From Piscirickettsiaceae bacterium (GTDB lineage Bacteria > Pseudomonadota > Gammaproteobacteria > Thiomicrospirales > Thiomicrospiraceae), in assembly GCA_021767305.1 (NCBI GenBank), contig JAASTL010000012.1, forward strand, positions 1 to 10,191: a stretch of 10,191 nt of DNA, read 5' to 3'. Position numbers and translations under genes: made by a program. This document shows, in pieces, positions 1 to 7,821 of this stretch. The stretch's first letter is position 1. Each line of letters begins with the position of its first letter. Under the pieces are notes generated by a model that made no database searches, had not been told where the DNA came from, and saw only the letters and a list, made by a program, of their open reading frames with translations.

Positions 1-450
1 ACTATCGGCAATTCCTGCAGCCGTATCGACAATTAACACGTCTAATTGTCCGCTTAGGTCAGAGAAAGCATTGATAATGCCAGCATTCTCCATTGCCGAT
101 AATTGAGCCATTCTTCTTACACCGGAAGCCGCCGGAATCACCTTTAAACCGGCTGGTCCTTCAACAATCACCTCTTCTAAGGTTTTTTTACCATCCAACA
201 CATGCGACAAGTTAAATTCAGTTTGCAGACCTAGCATAATGTCAACATTTGCCAGTCCCATATCCGCATCCATCAATAAAACGCGGTTACCTTGTTTGCT
301 TAAGGCAACACCAAGGTTGACGGAGACATTGGTTTTTCCCACCCCGCCTTTGCCGCTGGCCACGGCAATGACTCTAACTGGTTTCTGTTGTGGTTCTGCT
401 GTTTGATTTGAATGCATGGCACGTAACCCCGCTGCCTGATCATTGAGCAT
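1..450 (-). CDS. flhG: FlhG (FleN/YlxH), MinD-like ATPase controlling flagellar number, 3' end cut by window
   Basis: The first 150 residues of a MinD/ParA-type P-loop ATPase are visible; the C-terminal half lies outside the window. FlhG restrains flagellar number and works with the GTPase FlhF at the cell pole. Seen in the sequence: a deviant Walker A motif SGKGGVGKT (residues 32-40), DADMGLAN (61-68, switch I region) and DTAAG (142-146, switch II). Residues 4-10 read DQAAGLR, matching the N-terminal DQAxxLR element known in FlhG to stimulate FlhF GTPase activity. This, and a strong Shine-Dalgarno sequence 7 bases upstream, support the ATG at 450 over the next in-frame ATG (residue 12). The gene overlaps the end of flhF by 11 bases, so the two are probably translationally coupled. 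The MinD-like membrane-targeting C-terminal helix cannot be checked. Confidence 0.95.
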   Translation of the reverse strand, partial: MLNDQAAGLRAMHSNQTAEPQQKPVRVIAVASGKGGVGKTNVSVNLGVALSKQGNRVLLMDADMGLANVDIMLGLQTEFNLSHVLDGKKTLEEVIVEGPAGLKVIPAASGVRRMAQLSAMENAGIINAFSDLSGQLDVLIVDTAAGIADS

Positions 451-1663
451 TTGATATCTCCTTACCCATTCCTAGTTGGAATGCTTGCTCATCTTCTTTA
501 CTGTTATTATTTTGTTGTCCGAGGAATATGGCTTTATCCATCAATTCTTTGGCTCTCACCTTTTCCAGGTCTTCAGGTACTCGCTGACCACTTGACATAT
601 AGGCTATAGGCAACTGTTCTTCAATTAGAACAGTAAGTACGTTGCCCAATTGTAATGCCTCATCCACCTTGGTCAAGATGCAACCTTGCAACACCACTTG
701 ACTAAAGGACTTAACAATATCTTCTAAAACGGTTCTCTGGGTTGCTGCCGAGACCACTAAATAATTCTTTACTGAACTCAGGCCATTATGACCTGAGGTA
801 ATTTGTTGCGAAAGCTGCAGGTCGCGCTGACTCATACCAGCGGTATCCACCAAAACCAGTTTTTTATTGGTCATGGAGGTTAATAACGCATACAACTCGC
901 CTTGGGTTTTAGCCACGTGCAGTGGCACATTAATTAAATCGGCAAAATGCTGCAGTTGAGCCTGGGCACCGATTTTGTAACTATCGGTACTGATAATGGC
1001 GATATCGTTGGTGCTGTTACGCATAACAAACCGGCTTGCCAATTTAGCAATAGTGGTGGTCTTACCCACCCCGGTTGGGCCAACTAACGCAATAATGCCA
1101 CCGCGCTCAATGATATCGCGCTCTTCTACCTGAATGGAATCTTGCAATTCATCCAGCACAGTCCCCCAAGAGAGGCTATTTACCTTAGGAATTTTTTTCA
1201 CCATTTTTTCACTCAAATCCCAACCAATGCCCAGTTGCATGAGTTTTTTGATTAAGGTGATTTTATGCGGATCGGTATGTTCGGTTTGCCCCCACGCCAA
1301 GCCGGAAAGCTGGTTTTCCAACATGGAGCGCACCGTACTGAGTTCTTCAGCCATGCGGGTAATGTCATGCTGACTTGCTGCCATTGCAGGTTCATTGCGC
1401 GGATTATTGCTTGCAGAACTCCCTACTGAATCTGAATGGTATGCTGCTGAATTTCTGTCATCTCTAGATTGAAAAGAACTACTTGCTTGCTGCTCGATTT
1501 GCTCCTGCTGATACTGATTCGCCTCAGGATCCATCGCTGCGACAATTTCTACTCCACCGTCAACATCTTTGGTCGATAGAATCACGGCATCATCGCCATG
1601 CTCTTCTCTGACCAACATCATCGCTTGGCGCATATTAGCTGCAAAATAGCGCTTAATTTTCAA
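440..1663 (-). CDS. flhF: FlhF, SRP-type GTPase for flagellar placement
   Basis: A 407-residue SRP-family GTPase that marks the site of flagellar assembly, usually the pole. Domains seen: a basic N-terminal domain (about 1-45, MKIKRYFAANM at the start), a polar low-complexity linker rich in Q, S and N (about 48-100), and the N-G GTPase core (about 130-380). GTPase motifs are complete: GPTGVGKTTT (195-204, P-loop), DSYKIGAQAQL (227-237), DTAGM (273-277) and TKVDE (331-335). The start is a TTG one base after the flhA stop. AGGGAG six bases upstream supports it, and the protein begins with the family's usual N-terminus. The linker looks shorter than in some larger relatives such as those of Vibrio. 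The gene ends in TGA and overlaps flhG by 11 bases. Pairing with FlhG points to control of flagellar site and number. Confidence 0.96.
   Translation of the reverse strand: MKIKRYFAANMRQAMMLVREEHGDDAVILSTKDVDGGVEIVAAMDPEANQYQQEQIEQQASSSFQSRDDRNSAAYHSDSVGSSASNNPRNEPAMAASQHDITRMAEELSTVRSMLENQLSGLAWGQTEHTDPHKITLIKKLMQLGIGWDLSEKMVKKIPKVNSLSWGTVLDELQDSIQVEERDIIERGGIIALVGPTGVGKTTTIAKLASRFVMRNSTNDIAIISTDSYKIGAQAQLQHFADLINVPLHVAKTQGELYALLTSMTNKKLVLVDTAGMSQRDLQLSQQITSGHNGLSSVKNYLVVSAATQRTVLEDIVKSFSQVVLQGCILTKVDEALQLGNVLTVLIEEQLPIAYMSSGQRVPEDLEKVRAKELMDKAIFLGQQNNNSKEDEQAFQLGMGKEISNAQ
458..464 (-). promoter_or_regulatory. Ribosome binding site for flhG
   Basis: TAAGGAG lies inside the last codons of flhF, 7 bases before the ATG at 450. 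It is a near-perfect anti-16S match and fixes the flhG start that includes the DQAxxLR element. Confidence 0.75.
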
Positions 1664-1664
1664 T

Positions 1665-3758
1665 CTAGTCTCCCTGTCCTACGCTAGCCACAACGGTAAT
1701 TTGACGGTTTTCTGGCACTTCGGTATATGCCAATATCTGCAAGGTTGGCAGGCTAAATCTAAAGAGCCTTGCCAATTGCGCTCTAATCTGCGGAGCCACC
1801 AACAATACCGCGGTTTGGCCGCTCATTTCGAGTTTTTGTGACTCTTCTTTAAGCGTAGTGTGTAGCCTTTCTGCCAACCCCGGTTCAATCGCTAACTGGC
1901 CCTCTGGCGCGCCTTGAGCGGCTTGGAGCAATAACTGTTCCAGACTTGGTTCCAAGGTAATAACCTTAAGGTCTTCTTCTTTACCGATAATATCTTTAAT
2001 TATAGAACGTCCCAAAGCAGCACGCACATAAATGGTCAATTCATTAGCATCTTGAGTCATTGGGGCCTTTTCAGTCAAGGTCTCAACAATGGTTCGCATA
2101 TCACGAATCGAGACTTTCTCAGTAAGTAAGTTTTGCAGCACTTTGACCACCACTGCTAAAGAGAGTTTATCCGGCACCAACTCGCCAACCAACTTAGGCG
2201 AACTCTCTTTGAGTTTATCCAACAACTGTTGCGTTTCATCATGCCCAAGCAGTTCAAACGCATAGTCTTGAATTAGCTGGCTTACATGAGTTGCCACTAC
2301 GGTACTCGCATCAACCACGGTGTAGCCTAAAGCTTGCGCTTGATCTTGATCTGTTGGGTTTATCCACACCGCATCTAAACCAAAGGTTGGATCTTGAGTT
2401 GCAATGCCCGGAATTTCCCCAAACACCTGCCCTGGATTGATTGCCAACTCCTTATCTGGAAAAACTTCAGATTCGCCAGTTGGTACTCCCATTAACATAA
2501 CTCGATATTCATTCGGTTTTAAATCTAGGTTATCGCGAATGTGTACCGGTGGCACCAAGAAACCAAGCTCTTGTGATACCTTACGGCGCACCCCCTTAAT
2601 GCGATCTAAAAGCTGGCCGTTTTGCGATTGATCTACCATTGGAATCAGCCGATAACCTACTTCCAAACCTAGTGCATCAACAGACTGTACATCGTCCCAG
2701 CTTAAATCAGCTGGTTTGATTTCCTCTTCTTCTTGTTCTTCAATAACCGGCTTAACCTGTTCAGCCTCTTTGCCCTGCTTATGAATCAAGTAGGCACCCA
2801 GCCCAGCCACGGCTGCAAAAGTCAAAAAGGCAAAATTTGGCATCCCCGGAATCAAGCCCATAAAACCAACAATCCCGGCAGTGGTGGCAAGTGCTTTTGG
2901 GTTGGTGAACATTTGCAACTGCATCTGTTCACCCATATCTTTACTGTCACCACCGGTGACTCGGGTAACAATAATTGCAGTGGCGGTGGAAAGTAATAAG
3001 GCTGGTATCTGTGCGACTAAACCATCCCCTAAAGTCAAAATGGTATAAACCGTGGCGGCATCACTAAAAGTCAAACCGTGCTGCCCCACCCCGATGGCAA
3101 AACCACCAATAAGGTTGATAAAGAGAATCAAAATACCGGCGACGGCATCACCGCGCACGAATTTACTCGCACCGTCCATTGAACCATAGAATTCAGCTTC
3201 GGTTGCGATGTCGGCACGACGTCTTTGTGCTTCTTCTTGGGTAATCAGTCCAGCATTAAGATCGGCATCAATCGCCATCTGTTTACCTGGCATAGAATCC
3301 AAGGTAAAACGCGCACTGACCTCGGCGACACGTCCGGCACCTTTGGTGATAACCACAAAGTTAATGACCACCAAAATCGCAAACACCACCAAACCGACCG
3401 CATAGTTACCCCCAATAACAAACTCACCAAATGCCTCGATAACCTTACCGGCAGAAGCGCCACCATTATGACCTTCCAATAAAATCACACGGGTAGAGGC
3501 AATGTTTAAAGACAATCTAAATAGCGTGGCAATAAGAATAATGGTGGGGAAAATAGCAAAATCGAGTGGTCGCTTGGCATAGATCGTGACCATGAGCACC
3601 ACTAAAGACAGGGCGATATTAAAAGTAAAGAAAACATCCAATAAGAACGGTGGTAGTGGAATCGTTACCATACCCAATAACACCAAAATGGCGATTGGTA
3701 CGGCTAGCCCACCTTTCATATTGGTTTTAATTTTTTCAAAAATTTCGTTGAAATTCAT
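1665..3758 (-). CDS. flhA: FlhA, flagellar type III export apparatus protein
   Basis: A full-length (697-residue) FHIPEP-family inner-membrane protein. It forms the nonameric ring of the flagellar type III export gate, couples proton flow to export and docks substrate-chaperone complexes through its cytoplasmic domain. The N-terminal half (about 19-325) carries about eight hydrophobic segments. The family signature in the cytoplasmic loop is intact (RVAEVSARFTLDSMPGKQM from residue 143, then AIDADLNAGLI). YGSMDGASKFVRGDA (191-205) and GDGLVAQIPAL (244-254) are also typical. An acidic linker, EEQEEEEIKPADL (340-352), leads to the cytoplasmic domain, which is complete to the end. The ATG at 3758 gives the usual N-terminal length but has no clear Shine-Dalgarno sequence. 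It follows flhB by 31 bases. The stop codon is TAG, which bears on the in-frame TAG in motB. Confidence 0.98.
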   Translation of the reverse strand: MNFNEIFEKIKTNMKGGLAVPIAILVLLGMVTIPLPPFLLDVFFTFNIALSLVVLMVTIYAKRPLDFAIFPTIILIATLFRLSLNIASTRVILLEGHNGGASAGKVIEAFGEFVIGGNYAVGLVVFAILVVINFVVITKGAGRVAEVSARFTLDSMPGKQMAIDADLNAGLITQEEAQRRRADIATEAEFYGSMDGASKFVRGDAVAGILILFINLIGGFAIGVGQHGLTFSDAATVYTILTLGDGLVAQIPALLLSTATAIIVTRVTGGDSKDMGEQMQLQMFTNPKALATTAGIVGFMGLIPGMPNFAFLTFAAVAGLGAYLIHKQGKEAEQVKPVIEEQEEEEIKPADLSWDDVQSVDALGLEVGYRLIPMVDQSQNGQLLDRIKGVRRKVSQELGFLVPPVHIRDNLDLKPNEYRVMLMGVPTGESEVFPDKELAINPGQVFGEIPGIATQDPTFGLDAVWINPTDQDQAQALGYTVVDASTVVATHVSQLIQDYAFELLGHDETQQLLDKLKESSPKLVGELVPDKLSLAVVVKVLQNLLTEKVSIRDMRTIVETLTEKAPMTQDANELTIYVRAALGRSIIKDIIGKEEDLKVITLEPSLEQLLLQAAQGAPEGQLAIEPGLAERLHTTLKEESQKLEMSGQTAVLLVAPQIRAQLARLFRFSLPTLQILAYTEVPENRQITVVASVGQGD
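1670..1675 (-). promoter_or_regulatory. Ribosome binding site for flhF (TTG start)
   Basis: AGGGAG lies within the final codons of flhA, six bases ahead of the TTG at 1663. It is the main evidence that the non-ATG codon is the real flhF start. Confidence 0.6.
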
Positions 3759-3772
3759 TTAGTTACTTTATT

Positions 3773-3788
3773 CGTCTTAACGTCTTAA
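3773..3788 (-). repeat. Tandem 8-base direct repeat in the flhB-flhA gap
   Basis: TTAAGACG occurs twice back to back (3781-3788 and 3773-3780) in the 31-base gap between the flhB stop and the flhA start. It could be a small slippage duplication. No binding-site role can be shown from sequence. Confidence 0.6.
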
Positions 3789-3789
3789 A

Positions 3790-4914
3790 TCAGTCAATAC
3801 GCATATTGTCTGGAATAGGCAAATCTTTAAAATCAGTTGCTTCTGCATCACCGCTATCGCGTAACTGGTATACATAAGCCAGTACCGCGGCAACCGCCTT
3901 AAAGAGGTCATAAGGAATTGGCTGATCAACCTCTGCATTATAGTACAAAGCCCTTGCTAAAGGCGGCGCTTCAACAATACTTATATTATGTTCTTGGGCG
4001 ATGGTTCTGATCTGTGCCGCCATAAAATCGACCCCTACGGCGAGCACTATCGGTGCCTGCATGGTTTCGGGGTCATATTTCAAAGCAACTGCATAGTGCG
4101 TTGGGTTGGTAATAACAACATCGGCCTCGGGTACTTTTTGCATCATGCGGCGTTGTGACATCTCCCTTTGCACCTGCCTAATACGCCCTTTAACCTCTGG
4201 GTTACCTTCTTGCTGTTTGAACTCTTCTTTAACTTCTTGTTTAGTCATTTTTAACTGGCGATTGTGGTTCCATAATTGAAACGGCACATCAATGGCAGCC
4301 ACTACCAATAAAGACAAACTTACAAAAATAAACGCTTTGACGATGAGTTCACCCGAATGCCCAAGCGCTTTTTTCAGGGGCTCAATGCCCAAAGCCAGCA
4401 CATCGCCAAATACCATGTAGAGAAAAAACGCTGCCATCGAGATGACCAAGGTAAATTTAGCCAGCGCTTTAAAGAGCTCTAAGAGCGCATTAGCAGAGAA
4501 CATGCGTTTAATCCCCGAGGCCGGATTTAACTTGCTCAGCTTGGGTGCCATTGCCTGAGTACTGAAACTCCACCCACCGAGTAAAGTGGGTGCCGCTAAG
4601 GCGATAAAAACCATTAGCAAAGCAAATGGCAACACCATATAGATAGCTTCTTGTACTAAGGCAATGATTAAACCAAAGAGTTTTTGTTGATCAAAGGCAA
4701 TATCCCGAGAAAAACTCAACCCCTTGGTCATCAAGCCAGATAAATCAGCCATCATGACCTGACCATACATATACAAGAAGACCGCCGCAGAAAGCGTAAG
4801 CAGTACCGTGGTCAACTCTTTAGAGCGCGGTATCTGCCCTTTCTTACGGGCATCTTCTTGCCGTTTGGCGGTGGGTTCTTCGGACTTTTCGCTACCGTCG
4901 CTGTTTTCAGCCAC
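3790..4914 (-). CDS. flhB: FlhB, flagellar export switch protein
   Basis: A 374-residue FlhB/SctU-family protein of the flagellar export gate. It switches secretion from rod/hook to filament substrates. Four hydrophobic segments lie at about 36-55, 83-112, 150-172 and 190-211. They are followed by the cytoplasmic linker helix and the autocleavage domain, whose motif NPTH is intact at 270-273 (cleavage between N270 and P271 in the family). The charged start, SDGSEKSEEPTAKRQEDARK, is the typical FlhB N-terminus. The start is GTG, three bases after the fliR stop, and GGAGG seven bases upstream supports it. Length and motifs indicate a functional protein. The stop is TGA. The neighbours fliR and flhA belong to the same gate. 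Confidence 0.98.
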   Translation of the reverse strand: MAENSDGSEKSEEPTAKRQEDARKKGQIPRSKELTTVLLTLSAAVFLYMYGQVMMADLSGLMTKGLSFSRDIAFDQQKLFGLIIALVQEAIYMVLPFALLMVFIALAAPTLLGGWSFSTQAMAPKLSKLNPASGIKRMFSANALLELFKALAKFTLVISMAAFFLYMVFGDVLALGIEPLKKALGHSGELIVKAFIFVSLSLLVVAAIDVPFQLWNHNRQLKMTKQEVKEEFKQQEGNPEVKGRIRQVQREMSQRRMMQKVPEADVVITNPTHYAVALKYDPETMQAPIVLAVGVDFMAAQIRTIAQEHNISIVEAPPLARALYYNAEVDQPIPYDLFKAVAAVLAYVYQLRDSGDAEATDFKDLPIPDNMRID

Positions 4915-4917
4915 AGC

Positions 4918-5697
4918 TTAACCTCCGGTGAGTCTCAATTGCGTAATCACTTCTATAGCGCGATGCACGAGTTCTTGCAAATGAGGCAAAATTAATGGGG
5001 TTGTCAAAGACAACATGATCAATCCCGTCAATAAGGTGACAGGAAAACCAACTGCGAAAATATTCAGTGCTGGCGCGGCTCGCGTGACCACACCAAAGGA
5101 AACGTTAATCAATAAAAGCGCAGTTATTGCAGGTAAAGCAATAAGAACACCAGCCGAGAACATATAGCTGCCAAACTCGACTAACAGACGTAAACTTTCG
5201 ACATTAAAAAAGTTAGAACCAATGGGTAAATAGTCAAAACTATCGGCCACCACCTGTATGACCAAGAGATGACCATTCAGTGCTAAAAACAGTAAGGTCA
5301 CTACAATGGTGAAATACTGCGAAACTACCGGAGAGTTAACTCCAGTACCCGGATCGACCATCTGCGCAAACGCCAGCCCCATCCCCATGGCGATTAAATG
5401 CCCGGCAATCACAAACGCCTGAAAAACCACTAGAAACACTAATCCCATTGCTAAACCAATGACGACTTGTTGCATTAAAAACAACACTCCCTGCCAGGTA
5501 AAAGGGTCGGTGGGTGGCGGTAAGGCGAGATTAGGTGCAATGACCAATGTCAGAAAAATGGCAAGAATCACTTTGAAACGCACCGGTACGGCACGAATAC
5601 CAAACAGAGGAATAATGGATAACATGGCGCCAATGCGCACAAAAGGATAGAAATAAAGTCCGAGGAGCTGCAGAAATTCAGGGTAGCTAAAAGTCAT
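4918..5697 (-). CDS. fliR: FliR, flagellar export gate protein
   Basis: A 259-residue polytopic membrane protein of the FliR/SctT family, the single-copy partner that closes the FliP5-FliQ4-FliR1 export gate. It is almost entirely hydrophobic, with several membrane-spanning stretches. Family hallmarks are RIGAMLSIIPLFG (21-33), GLAFAQMVDP (107-116) and TRAAPALNIFAVGFP (205-219). Length is normal. The ATG at 5697 has only a weak upstream GAGAG, but the N-terminus aligns with the family. It follows fliQ by 30 bases and precedes flhB by 3. The stop is TAA. Confidence 0.97.
   Translation of the reverse strand: MTFSYPEFLQLLGLYFYPFVRIGAMLSIIPLFGIRAVPVRFKVILAIFLTLVIAPNLALPPPTDPFTWQGVLFLMQQVVIGLAMGLVFLVVFQAFVIAGHLIAMGMGLAFAQMVDPGTGVNSPVVSQYFTIVVTLLFLALNGHLLVIQVVADSFDYLPIGSNFFNVESLRLLVEFGSYMFSAGVLIALPAITALLLINVSFGVVTRAAPALNIFAVGFPVTLLTGLIMLSLTTPLILPHLQELVHRAIEVITQLRLTGG
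4922..4926 (-). promoter_or_regulatory. Ribosome binding site for flhB (GTG start)
   Basis: GGAGG in the last codons of fliR sits seven bases before the GTG at 4914 and decides that start. Confidence 0.7.
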
Positions 5698-5727
5698 GCC
5701 GCTCTCAAGCCTCTACTACTGTAATAC

Positions 5728-5997
5728 TTAACCAATGAGTGCAGGAATGTTCATGTAGAGCTCACGGGTAAATGAGATCAAGGTTTCCAACATCCAAGGA
5801 CCTGCGACGACCAAGGCGATACCGACAATGGCGAGTTTAGGAATAAAGCTTAATGTCATTTCATTGATTTGTGTGGCCGCTTGGAACATCCCCACCAATA
5901 GACCGATAATCAACGCCGGAACTAATAGCGGTGCCGCAAGCATGGTCACCACCTCTAACATTCTTTGCCCTAATGTGAGTACAAATTCTTCCTGCAT
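5728..5997 (-). CDS. fliQ: FliQ, flagellar export gate protein
   Basis: A small FliQ/SctS-family protein with two membrane helices, part of the export gate with FliP and FliR. The segment AATQINEMTLSFIPKL, followed by the conserved GPWMLETL, is nearly diagnostic. Two adjacent ATGs exist, at 6000 and 5997. The Shine-Dalgarno GGAGG (6004-6008) is only three bases from the first but six from the second, so I chose 5997. This gives 89 residues, the same length as the E. coli protein. The fliP TGA and this ATG overlap as TGATG, a classic coupling arrangement. If the first ATG is used the protein has one extra Met. The stop is TAA. Confidence 0.95.
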   Translation of the reverse strand: MQEEFVLTLGQRMLEVVTMLAAPLLVPALIIGLLVGMFQAATQINEMTLSFIPKLAIVGIALVVAGPWMLETLISFTRELYMNIPALIG

Positions 5998-6758
5998 CAT
6001 ATACCTCCGGGAACTACAAAGCTGTTCGCCAAGGTTCCAACTACCAAAGCCCAGCCGTCAATCAAGACAAACAGCATGAGTTTAAAGGGTAAAGAGATAA
6101 TCATTGGCGATAACATCATCATACCCATAGACATGAGCAAACTCGATACCACTAAGTCAATAATCAGGAACGGAATAAATAACATAAACCCAATCTGGAA
6201 AGCGGTTTTAAGCTCACTGGTCATAAAAGCGGGAATCAATACCTTAAAAGGCACATTTTCAGGTTCGGTCAAGGTGATGTCCGCCATTTCTGCAAACATG
6301 CCTAAGTCATCTTCACGCGTCTGCTGCAACATAAACTGATGCATCGGTTTGGAAGCAATCTCCACTGCTTGGGTAAAATTAATCTGCTCTTCCATGTATG
6401 GCTCAAAGGCTTGGCTGTAAATCTTATCCAACACTGGCGCCATAATAAAAAGCGTTAGAAACAGTGCCAGACCAATTAACACCTGGTTGGATGGGGTTTG
6501 CATGGTTCCCAAAGCTTGTCTCAATAACGCCAGCACAATCACAATACGTAAAAAAGAAGTAGTGGCAATCAACGCGGCAGGTAACAGCGTTAGACCCGTC
6601 ATTAACAATAGAATTTGGATGGTTAAGGAAAAGTCTTGATTACCATCGGCATCAGTTTCTACCGTAAAAGCAGGAATACCCTGTTCTGCCCACCCAATAA
6701 CTGGCATGAACAGCAAAAATAATGGGGATAAGGTAAGAAGCAGTTTAATTTTTTTCAC
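5997..6758 (-). CDS. fliP: FliP, flagellar export gate protein
   Basis: A 253-residue FliP/SctR-family protein, five copies of which form the core of the flagellar export gate. The N-terminus looks like a cleavable signal peptide (KKIK, a hydrophobic run, then GWA-EQ near residues 22-26), as is usual for flagellar FliP. Family motifs are TSFLRIVIVLALLRQALG (67-84), PAFMTSELKTAFQIGF (176-191) and a methionine-rich MSMGMMMLSP (209-218). The methionine-rich segment matches the conserved region that forms the gate's gasket. The start is GTG and overlaps the end of fliO by 14 bases. No Shine-Dalgarno sequence is visible, so translation probably depends on ribosomes finishing fliO. Later ATGs would remove the signal peptide. 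The stop is TGA, joined to fliQ. Confidence 0.97.
   Translation of the reverse strand: MKKIKLLLTLSPLFLLFMPVIGWAEQGIPAFTVETDADGNQDFSLTIQILLLMTGLTLLPAALIATTSFLRIVIVLALLRQALGTMQTPSNQVLIGLALFLTLFIMAPVLDKIYSQAFEPYMEEQINFTQAVEIASKPMHQFMLQQTREDDLGMFAEMADITLTEPENVPFKVLIPAFMTSELKTAFQIGFMLFIPFLIIDLVVSSLLMSMGMMMLSPMIISLPFKLMLFVLIDGWALVVGTLANSFVVPGGI
6004..6008 (-). promoter_or_regulatory. Ribosome binding site for fliQ
   Basis: GGAGG lies inside the end of fliP. Its spacing is six bases to the ATG at 5997 and only three to the ATG at 6000, so it favours the second. Confidence 0.65.
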
Positions 6759-7314
6759 GAGAATCAGTGCTAGCGGTTACAGATGAATCCATTGCTTTAT
6801 CAGCAACATCATTGGCAGGTTGGTTAGATGATTTATTAGCAGGTTTATTGGCAGAAAGCGCTTCTTGTAAACGCTGTGCAAATTGCCCAGAAACAGCTTC
6901 GGTTTGTTTGACCTCAATAGGCTCTTCAAGCTGATGTAAACGGCTAATGCGAGTCGTGGTAACGCCTACTAGAATTTGTTCTTTACCCACCTGCAGCAAA
7001 AGAATTTTTTCTCTTTGACCAACCGATAACGCACCTAAGACTTTTAAATTGCCATCTGCCACTCCTGGAAAACGACCATATCGGCGCAGTAACCAAGCTG
7101 AGATAAAGATAATCAATAAGACTAAAACTAGAGACAGGATGATTTGCCCAAAATACTCGCTGGGCTGAGTGACATTACTGCCGATGCTTGCGGCATCTAA
7201 AGTGGCTTTAGTAGAAGAACTGGCAACTGAATCAGCTGCTGCTTCTGCCCAAATTTGAGCACCGTAAAACAGGGTAAAAAAGGTCGCAAGGACTTGGGCA
7301 GATAATTTTTTCAT
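6745..7314 (-). CDS. fliO: FliO, flagellar biosynthesis membrane protein
   Basis: A 189-residue FliO-family protein, recognised by position before fliP and by its layout. It has a signal-peptide-like start (MKKLSAQVLATFF, ending near IWAEA), a short spacer, one strong membrane helix (about 57-79, ending in LLRRYGRFPG), then a small cytoplasmic domain. That domain carries the FliO pattern LKVLGALSVGQREKILLLQV, then GVTTTRISRLHQL. The C-terminus is a polar low-complexity tail with repeated NKPANKSSNQPAND-like text. FliO is a scaffold for FliP assembly and is poorly conserved. No clear Shine-Dalgarno sequence precedes the ATG at 7314. It follows fliN by 42 bases and overlaps fliP by 14. The stop is TAA. 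Confidence 0.93.
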   Translation of the reverse strand: MKKLSAQVLATFFTLFYGAQIWAEAAADSVASSSTKATLDAASIGSNVTQPSEYFGQIILSLVLVLLIIFISAWLLRRYGRFPGVADGNLKVLGALSVGQREKILLLQVGKEQILVGVTTTRISRLHQLEEPIEVKQTEAVSGQFAQRLQEALSANKPANKSSNQPANDVADKAMDSSVTASTDSREKN

Positions 7315-7356
7315 AGAGCTATTCTAAACACTATTTTGCAAAAGCTGAAATAAAGC

Positions 7357-7821
7357 CTACTTTAATTTCTTGATACGCTCTTGCGGGCTGACAACATCAG
7401 TGAGCCGCACCCCAAACTTATCATTGATAACCACCACCTCACCATGGGCGATAAGGGTTCCGTTAACCAATAGGTCTAGTGGCTCACCGGCTAAACGATC
7501 CATCTCGATAACCGAGCCCTGAGTATAGGACAAGAGATTACGAATAGACACTTTTGCACGTCCAATCTCAAGTTGCAATGTCACCGGAATATCCATCAAG
7601 ACATCCAGGTCTACTTTATTTTTACTGCCTGAAACGGATTCGTCAGCAAGGCTCTCTAGGTCTGCCGCACTGATTGTCTCGGCGCCCATTGCTAAGGCTT
7701 GTTCATCAAGAGCGTCACCCCAGTCATCGGCTGCACCACCCTCACTTTCTGCCCCAGCTTCGGCATCACCTTGCTCTTCAAGTGCTTCATCCCATGCACT
7801 TAAATCTTCTTGATCACTCAT
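7357..7821 (-). CDS. fliN: FliN, C-ring motor switch protein
   Basis: A 154-residue C-ring protein with an acidic N-terminal extension (about 1-65, rich in D, E, A and G) and a C-terminal SpoA domain (about 70-150). The SpoA domain ends in GEVVVINDKFGVRLTDVV and then SPQERIKKL, the FliN signature. It forms the lower C-ring with FliM and helps dock the FliH-FliI export ATPase complex. A longer reading from an ATG at 7839 would add six residues. I chose the ATG at 7821 because TAAGGAG is seven bases upstream of it and the protein then starts MSDQED. It overlaps the fliM stop by 8 bases. The stop is TAG, showing that amber codons terminate normally in this operon. Confidence 0.96.
   Translation of the reverse strand: MSDQEDLSAWDEALEEQGDAEAGAESEGGAADDWGDALDEQALAMGAETISAADLESLADESVSGSKNKVDLDVLMDIPVTLQLEIGRAKVSIRNLLSYTQGSVIEMDRLAGEPLDLLVNGTLIAHGEVVVINDKFGVRLTDVVSPQERIKKLK

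Noticed and set aside
95..102. GCCGATAA on the plus strand, an exact match to the sigma-28 flagellar -10 element
   Set aside because: It lies antisense within flhG coding sequence. The -35 side offers only a TAAT at off spacing, and the match is explained by ordinary codons (L-S-A).
1134..1373. Plus-strand open frames opposite flhF, flhA, fliR, fliP, fliM and fliL
   Set aside because: They lie antisense to well-conserved genes, resemble no known protein, and lack ribosome sites or domain structure; they are shadows.
7315..7356. Short AGCT-ended inverted repeat in the fliN-fliO gap
   Set aside because: Pairing is too short and AT-rich to support a terminator or regulatory structure.
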